Assembly (NCBI GenBank): GCA_039024895.1
Contig: JBCCPJ010000003.1
Coordinates: 62,001-126,000, forward strand
Length of the DNA stretch: 64,000 nt
Reading direction: 5' to 3'
DNA from: JAJDOD01 sp039024895
GTDB lineage: Bacteria; Pseudomonadota; Alphaproteobacteria; Rhodobacterales; Rhodobacteraceae
Shown piece after piece: positions 59,787 through 64,000 of the stretch (the first letter of the stretch is position 1; the number at the start of each line of letters is the position of its first letter). The translations under genes were made by a program, and so were the position numbers. Under the pieces are notes generated by a model that was not told the DNA's origin, searched no databases, and worked only from the letters and a program-made list of their open reading frames with translations.

Positions 59787-61061
59787 TCAAGCACGGCCCT
59801 TCCAGGGCACCAGCCAGCGTTCGCCCTGGCGCATCAGCATATCAATACCGAAGCCGATTACGCCGATCAGGATAATGCCGAGGATCACGATGTCGGTGTT
59901 CTGGAAACGCGAGGCCACCATGATCATCATGCCCGCGCCTTGTTCTGCCGCGACGAGTTCGGCGGCAACAACCGTGCCCCAACAGACACCCATCGCCACG
60001 CGCGCGCCGGTGAAGATCTCGGGCAGCGAGTTCGGCACGATGACATAGCGCATGATCTGCCACTTGCTGGCACCCAGCGAATAGGCCGCATGCACCTTGG
60101 AGATGTTCACGCCCGAGACCCCCGACCGCGCCGCGATCGCCATGATCCAGAGTGCGGCAAGGAACAGCAGGATAATCTTGCCGCTTTCGCCGATCCCGAA
60201 CCAGATAATCACCAGCGGGATCAGTGCCAAAGGGGGCACGGGGCGCATGAACTCGACGATGGGGTCGAACCAGCCACGAAACCAGTCGCTCAGACCCATC
60301 GCATAGCCAAGCGGGATGCCGACCAGCGCCCCAAGGAGGAACCCGGCCACCACACGGAATAGCGAATAGCCCAGATGCTCCCAAAGCGTGAAGCTGCGGA
60401 ACCCTTCATCGAGAACGAGAAGCGTCCGACTATACACTTCCTCCGGCGGCGGCAGGTAAAGCGGTTCCATCTGCCAGCCGCGGTAAGGCGCCAGGTTCGG
60501 TGTACCTTTGTCCGACAGCGTGACACTGCCATTCTCGATTTCTACCGTCTCTCCGGGCGCGATGGCTTGTCCGTTGATGGCCACGACCACTGCACCATCG
60601 CGCTTACTGATCTCGTCATTGGCATCGACCCGGATCAGGCCGGTGCGCCACTCGGGGATGGCGGCGGAATCGTTTTTGGCAAACCCGTCGCCCGGTGCAA
60701 CTTCCGGCGGCTCTGTTTCGGTCTCCCGCGGATGGATCAGGACCGTCACCGTGCCATCGTCCCGCTGCCCATCTGCCTCGGCCGTATAGGTGAACTCAAG
60801 GGTTCCCATGAAGGGAGCCGGCGCATGCAGGAACTTCGGTAACAGGCTGGAGCCGGTAAACATGCCCCAAAGCAGGAAGATCGTCAGGATCGAAATCACG
60901 CCGGCCACCCGGTTCGGGCGCACGGCACTTTCGTCGCCGAAAGTCACTGTTTTCAGCGAGGTGTAATCCCGGACCGTCGCCCTGCGGATGACCTTCGTAA
61001 TGAGAAAGTACGAGCCCACGAAAATGGCGACGTAGATGAAAATTAGGAATAGCCCGGTCAT
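59787..61061 (-). CDS. tauC: Taurine ABC transporter permease with extra periplasmic domain
   Basis: 424 residues from the ATG at 61061, which overlaps the ATPase stop (ATGA). The C-terminal 240 residues are a normal TauC/SsuC permease, with the coupling motif AAYSLGASKWQIMRYVIVPNS. In front are two extra helices (FLIFIYVAIFVGSYFLI, VAGVISILTIFLLWGMF) and about 140 non-membrane residues rich in beta strands (GTVTVLIHPRETETEPPEVA). Standard TauC is about 250-280 residues. The extra part may touch the binding protein; its role is not known to me. Confidence 0.88.
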   Translation of the reverse strand: MTGLFLIFIYVAIFVGSYFLITKVIRRATVRDYTSLKTVTFGDESAVRPNRVAGVISILTIFLLWGMFTGSSLLPKFLHAPAPFMGTLEFTYTAEADGQRDDGTVTVLIHPRETETEPPEVAPGDGFAKNDSAAIPEWRTGLIRVDANDEISKRDGAVVVAINGQAIAPGETVEIENGSVTLSDKGTPNLAPYRGWQMEPLYLPPPEEVYSRTLLVLDEGFRSFTLWEHLGYSLFRVVAGFLLGALVGIPLGYAMGLSDWFRGWFDPIVEFMRPVPPLALIPLVIIWFGIGESGKIILLFLAALWIMAIAARSGVSGVNISKVHAAYSLGASKWQIMRYVIVPNSLPEIFTGARVAMGVCWGTVVAAELVAAEQGAGMMIMVASRFQNTDIVILGIILIGVIGFGIDMLMRQGERWLVPWKGRA

Positions 61062-61864
61062 GTCGCTGCCTCCGTGCGTCCCATAATCTCTTCTTCCATG
61101 TCCCAAATCATCCCGAGGATTTCCTCGCGGCGCGGTCCGAACTCTTCATGCTTCTTGACCTCCCGCAAATCCGCACCAACGCCAAGTTCAGCGAAGGGCA
61201 GGCGGTATTCCTTGTGAATGCGTCCCGGACGGGGGGCCATGACAATCAGGCGTTCGCCCAAGAGAAGCGCCTCTTCCACAGAGTGTGTGATGAGGATGAT
61301 CGTCTTGCCCGTTTCTTTCCAGAGCTTTAGCACGAGGCTTTGCATCTTTTCGCGCGTCAGGGCATCAAGCGCACCAAGGGGTTCATCCATCAGGATCACG
61401 TCTGGATCATTTGCCAAACACCGCGCCAAAGCAACGCGCTGCTGCATACCACCCGACAATTCGTAGACCGCCTTTTCCTTGAAGTCCTGCAAGCCAACAA
61501 CATCCAGAAGGTGATCGACGATCTCAGCCTTTTCGGCTTTCGCCATGCCTTTCATGGACGGGCCGAAGCCCACGTTTTCCCGCACCGACATCCATTCGAA
61601 CAGGGCGCCCTTCTGGAACACCATCCCACGCTCCGCATCGGGGCCGGTGATCTCATGCCCGTTCAGCATCAGCGTGCCGCTCGTCTGAGCCAGAAACCCG
61701 GCCACGATATTTAACAGCGTGGTCTTGCCGCAGCCAGACGGCCCGAGCACGCTCAACAACTCACCGGGCTTCATATCTAACGACACTTTTTCAAGTGCTT
61801 GGACGTAGCTTCCATTCGGCAGATCAAACCGCATGGATACGTCAGTCAAAGAAAGACCTGACAT
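61058..61864 (-). CDS. tauB: Taurine ABC transporter ATP-binding protein
   Basis: 268 residues. Walker A is GPSGCGKTTLLN, Q-loop MVFQKGALFEW, signature LSGGMQQRVALARCL, Walker B VILMDEPLGALD and H-loop LITHSVEEALLLGE. Typical of the NitT/TauT ATPases. It follows tauA after a hairpin and overlaps the permease start. Confidence 0.92.
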   Translation of the reverse strand: MSGLSLTDVSMRFDLPNGSYVQALEKVSLDMKPGELLSVLGPSGCGKTTLLNIVAGFLAQTSGTLMLNGHEITGPDAERGMVFQKGALFEWMSVRENVGFGPSMKGMAKAEKAEIVDHLLDVVGLQDFKEKAVYELSGGMQQRVALARCLANDPDVILMDEPLGALDALTREKMQSLVLKLWKETGKTIILITHSVEEALLLGERLIVMAPRPGRIHKEYRLPFAELGVGADLREVKKHEEFGPRREEILGMIWDMEEEIMGRTEAAT

Positions 61865-61932
61865 CGCTTCCCCTCATGTTTTGGTGGTCTGGATCAAGGA
61901 CGGCGCGCAGCGATGCCCGGGGTGGCCCAGAA

Positions 61933-61964
61933 AGAAAAAAGGCGCAGCGGGTGCGCTGCGCCTT
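61933..61964 (-). terminator. Attenuator hairpin between tauA and tauB
   Basis: On the minus strand AAGGCGCAGCG pairs with CGCTGCGCCTT around CACC and is followed by TTTTCTTT. It begins 10 bases after the tauA stop. It would give more binding protein than transporter, as is common for ABC operons. Confidence 0.85.
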
Positions 61965-61974
61965 GGGGTCTGGC

Positions 61975-62973
61975 TTACATCGCGCCCGCAGCTTCGAGCG
62001 GGCCAGTGTTGAGCGCGTCGCCGTAACTATCGAGTGCGCTATCGATGGAACCTGCGTCCACGAACACGTCTGCCACGCCCTTCATAAAGGGTTCGGCATT
62101 GCCACCGAGCCAAGCGGCCGACAACTGATCTTCGATCGACGGGAAGGTCATCGTACCGATTGCACCCCGTGCGGCTTCCATGTCCATGCCGGACTGTTCC
62201 GCGATCACGGCGAGCATTTCGTCGCTCTTGCTGGCGTTCCATTCGGCATTGGCTTCAGCGGTAACGGCGAGGAACTTGGCAACCACATCACCGTTCTCTG
62301 CGACATAGTCGGCAGGTGCAGAAGTCACGTCAAAGACGAGGATACCGATTTCCTGCTTTTCTTCTCCCGATAGAAGGATATTGCCATATTCCTGCATGGA
62401 GCTGTAGCCGCCGCCATACCCGCAGGCAAAGTCGACACCCTTCTGGCCAAGTGCGTTTGCGCCCTCTGGCGGTGGCATGTCAACGATCGATAGGCTGTCA
62501 AGCGCCACACCGAAGTGGTTCATATGCCGGATGAAGCTATAATGAGCAGCGGTGCCGAGCGGCACAGCCACTTTCTTGCCAGCCAATTCACCAGCCGAAT
62601 CCTTGTCGATCTCCAAATCGCTATGCACGACACAGCCCTGGTTATCAGCGTAAGATACCGCCACGTCGAGAAGCTGGAGGTCTTGCCCGCCGGATGTCGC
62701 AACCACGAATGGCGGCAGACCTTGGGATACGGCGATTTGTACGTCGCCCGACGCCATCGCGGCGCTCATGGCTGTACCGGTTTCGAAAGAGACCCAGTTG
62801 ACCTTCATGCCCAACGCTTCGTCATAGGCGCCGGACGCTTTCGCGGCCAGGAATGGCATGGGCCATTCGAGGAAGTAGGCGACGGTGATCTCACCATGGC
62901 CACCGGCAAAGGCGCTGGAAGCGGAAACGGCCGTCATCGCGCCAGCGACCAGACCGAGTGTGAACTTTTTCAT
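61975..62973 (-). CDS. tauA: Taurine ABC transporter substrate-binding protein
   Basis: 332 residues from the ATG at 62973, behind GGGAGAA; the frame is open to 62991. Signal peptide MKKFTLGLVAGAMTAVSASSAFA. The mature protein opens ITVAYFLEWPMPFLAAKASG and has VNWVSFETGTAMSAAMASGDVQIAVSQG and GKKVAVPLGTAAHYSF, very close to the TauA proteins of Rhodobacterales. It supplies taurine to TauBC. Taurine dehydrogenase or transaminase genes are not in the window. Confidence 0.93.
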   Translation of the reverse strand: MKKFTLGLVAGAMTAVSASSAFAGGHGEITVAYFLEWPMPFLAAKASGAYDEALGMKVNWVSFETGTAMSAAMASGDVQIAVSQGLPPFVVATSGGQDLQLLDVAVSYADNQGCVVHSDLEIDKDSAGELAGKKVAVPLGTAAHYSFIRHMNHFGVALDSLSIVDMPPPEGANALGQKGVDFACGYGGGYSSMQEYGNILLSGEEKQEIGILVFDVTSAPADYVAENGDVVAKFLAVTAEANAEWNASKSDEMLAVIAEQSGMDMEAARGAIGTMTFPSIEDQLSAAWLGGNAEPFMKGVADVFVDAGSIDSALDSYGDALNTGPLEAAGAM

Positions 62974-63017
62974 GCTGTTCTCCCTGAACAATATTTTTAT
63001 GCGCGGGCAGCGTTCAG

Positions 63018-63032
63018 TTTTGTATTACGAAA
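63018..63032. promoter_or_regulatory. Palindrome upstream of tauA, possible IclR operator
   Basis: TTTTGTATTACGAAA is a 15-base palindrome with one mismatched pair (TTT-GTA-T-TAC-AAA), 45 bases before the tauA ATG. IclR-family proteins bind such sites, and the next gene encodes one. The rest of the 206-base gap shows nothing else I recognise. Confidence 0.5.
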
Positions 63033-63179
63033 CCAGCATTCCGCGTTTTGAGAGTATGGAGTCACCCAGATACTCGTCAATGTTTTTTACGCAGATCCGC
63101 GCGCCCCGCGCAACACGTTGAAATTCTGCTCAGCCCGTAGGCCAATTCCCCATTGGCACGCCCAAACACGCCTCAAAAA

Positions 63180-63983
63180 CTAAGCGCAGGCACTCGCCGG
63201 GTCGAAATCGCTCAGCGTTTTGATGTCCGGGGGCACGCCACCGATCATCTCGGTCACGTGGGCAGCGGATGCCTTCAAGGTGTCGCTCCAGCCCATAAAG
63301 TCTTCGATGGAATGGCGCGGATAAGCAGACCAAATGTTCAGAACGGCAATTGGTTCAGCAAGATAGTTGAAGACCGGCGCGGAAATACCCAGAAAATGAT
63401 CGTGCTCCTCCCGGTCATTCCAACCGAACCCAAGCTCGCGAACTTCACGCAACTGATCGGTAAAGGCGTCGAGGCTCGTAATGGTGCGGGCCGTGTGACG
63501 CCGGAACTCATACCCGTTGAGCATGGCAGCTGCGACCCTGTCCGGTATGAACGCCATCAAGGCCTTGCCGGAGGCCGAGCAATGGATCGGGTCCCGCATG
63601 CCAGGGCGCTGAACACCCCCCATGGAGCGGGGTGATTCGAGAATACGCAGGTAAATGACATCGTGCCCGCCCGGCACGCCGATGGTCACATTCACATCGA
63701 AGCGCTCGTAGAGCTGCACCATTTCGTCAAGGGCAATCGCCTGAATGTCATAGCCCTTGTAGGCACTTCGAACGAAGTCAAACACGCGCGATCCCAAAAG
63801 ATACACCCGTCGGTTACCCTCGTGCCGAAGCATCCGCTCTTCGACCGCAATAGCGAGCAGCCGGTGGATGGTGCTCTTGTTCATGCCCGTCTTTTCGACG
63901 ATCTCCGAAAAGCTCAACGGCTTCGGCGCGTCGCTGACGACGGAAATAACAGCAAGCAGTTTGTGAACAATCGAGCTTTGCAT
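63180..63983 (-). CDS. IclR-family transcriptional regulator
   Basis: 267 residues, apparently complete, starting MQSSIVHKLLAVISVVSDAP. The winged helix (SFSEIVEKTGMNKSTIHRLLAIAVEERML) is followed by the effector domain (NVTIGVPGGHDVIYLRI, HCSASGKALMAF, EHDHFLGISAPVFN). It lies directly upstream of tauABC on the same strand, so control of taurine uptake is plausible. The window ends 17 bases before its start codon. Confidence 0.9.
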   Translation of the reverse strand: MQSSIVHKLLAVISVVSDAPKPLSFSEIVEKTGMNKSTIHRLLAIAVEERMLRHEGNRRVYLLGSRVFDFVRSAYKGYDIQAIALDEMVQLYERFDVNVTIGVPGGHDVIYLRILESPRSMGGVQRPGMRDPIHCSASGKALMAFIPDRVAAAMLNGYEFRRHTARTITSLDAFTDQLREVRELGFGWNDREEHDHFLGISAPVFNYLAEPIAVLNIWSAYPRHSIEDFMGWSDTLKASAAHVTEMIGGVPPDIKTLSDFDPASACA

Positions 63984-64000
63984 CAGTCAGGATCCGGCAG

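Overview
The window looks like chromosome from a Rhodobacterales-type alphaproteobacterium. Signs are a PufX-like protein beside reaction-centre genes, a complete beta-hydroxyaspartate-cycle operon, FYDLN-acid protein, the CCCCGAGGTATTTT-type terminators usual in that order, and dense ATGA/TAATG-coupled operons. I see no phage, IS element, CRISPR array or rRNA. One tRNA-Ala(GGC) is present. No stretch longer than about 300 bases lacks a feature.

Layout. 1-5004: tail of an aldehyde dehydrogenase, an MttB-family methyltransferase with an FAD oxidoreductase, then mtnA with a class II aldolase (probable methylthio-/deoxy-pentose salvage). 5080-9712 (minus): a guanidine-I (ykkC) riboswitch controlling a NitT/TauT-type ABC importer, an agmatinase-family enzyme best read as guanidine hydrolase, and a His-rich small protein. 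9867-14579: zinc uptake (znuBC-zur divergent from znuA) with two Zur-box-like sites, then a DUF1007/NicO metal transporter pair. 14635-16597: a dispersed repeat and a decayed AAA+/TPR gene. 16716-21098: a split permease, an amidase and a fused peptide-type ABC ATPase. 21048-24359 (minus): a photosynthesis island, puhC-pufL-pufM-pufX, without pufBA, behind PpsR/CrtJ-type TGT-N12-ACA boxes. 24578-30945: YeiH, a COG0523 GTPase with a third Zur-like box, tRNA-Ala, FYDLN protein, a YgjP-type metalloprotease, a GntR regulator and an aldehyde dehydrogenase.

31060-38489: a PotABCD-type importer joined by ATGA overlaps to a CE4 (PuuE-like) hydrolase, a yeast-type cytosine deaminase and a DUF1989 protein, divergent from a phosphoribosyltransferase/BtpA pair. 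I read this as an undescribed uptake and ring-opening route for a cyclic amidine or ureide. 38618-43657: a secreted caspase-fold protein with PAN and EF-hand-like segments plus two overlapping small partners. 43654-49086: bhcD, bhcC, bhcB, bhcA and divergent bhcR, for glyoxylate/glycolate assimilation. 49064-53290: hydrolase, EamA transporter, DUF188, S-formylglutathione hydrolase, AEC transporter. 53505-56085: an ECF sigma factor with a membrane vWA protein. 56252-59605: lldD-like dehydrogenase, a secreted protein, an SRPBCC protein, a second copy of the dispersed repeat, and ribosomal protein L25. 59787-63983: taurine importer tauABC with an attenuator after tauA, and an IclR regulator.

The common theme is scavenging of small nitrogen- and sulfur-containing organics (guanidine, taurine, betaines, methylthio-sugars, a base-like ring compound, glycolate) by a marine-type photoheterotroph.
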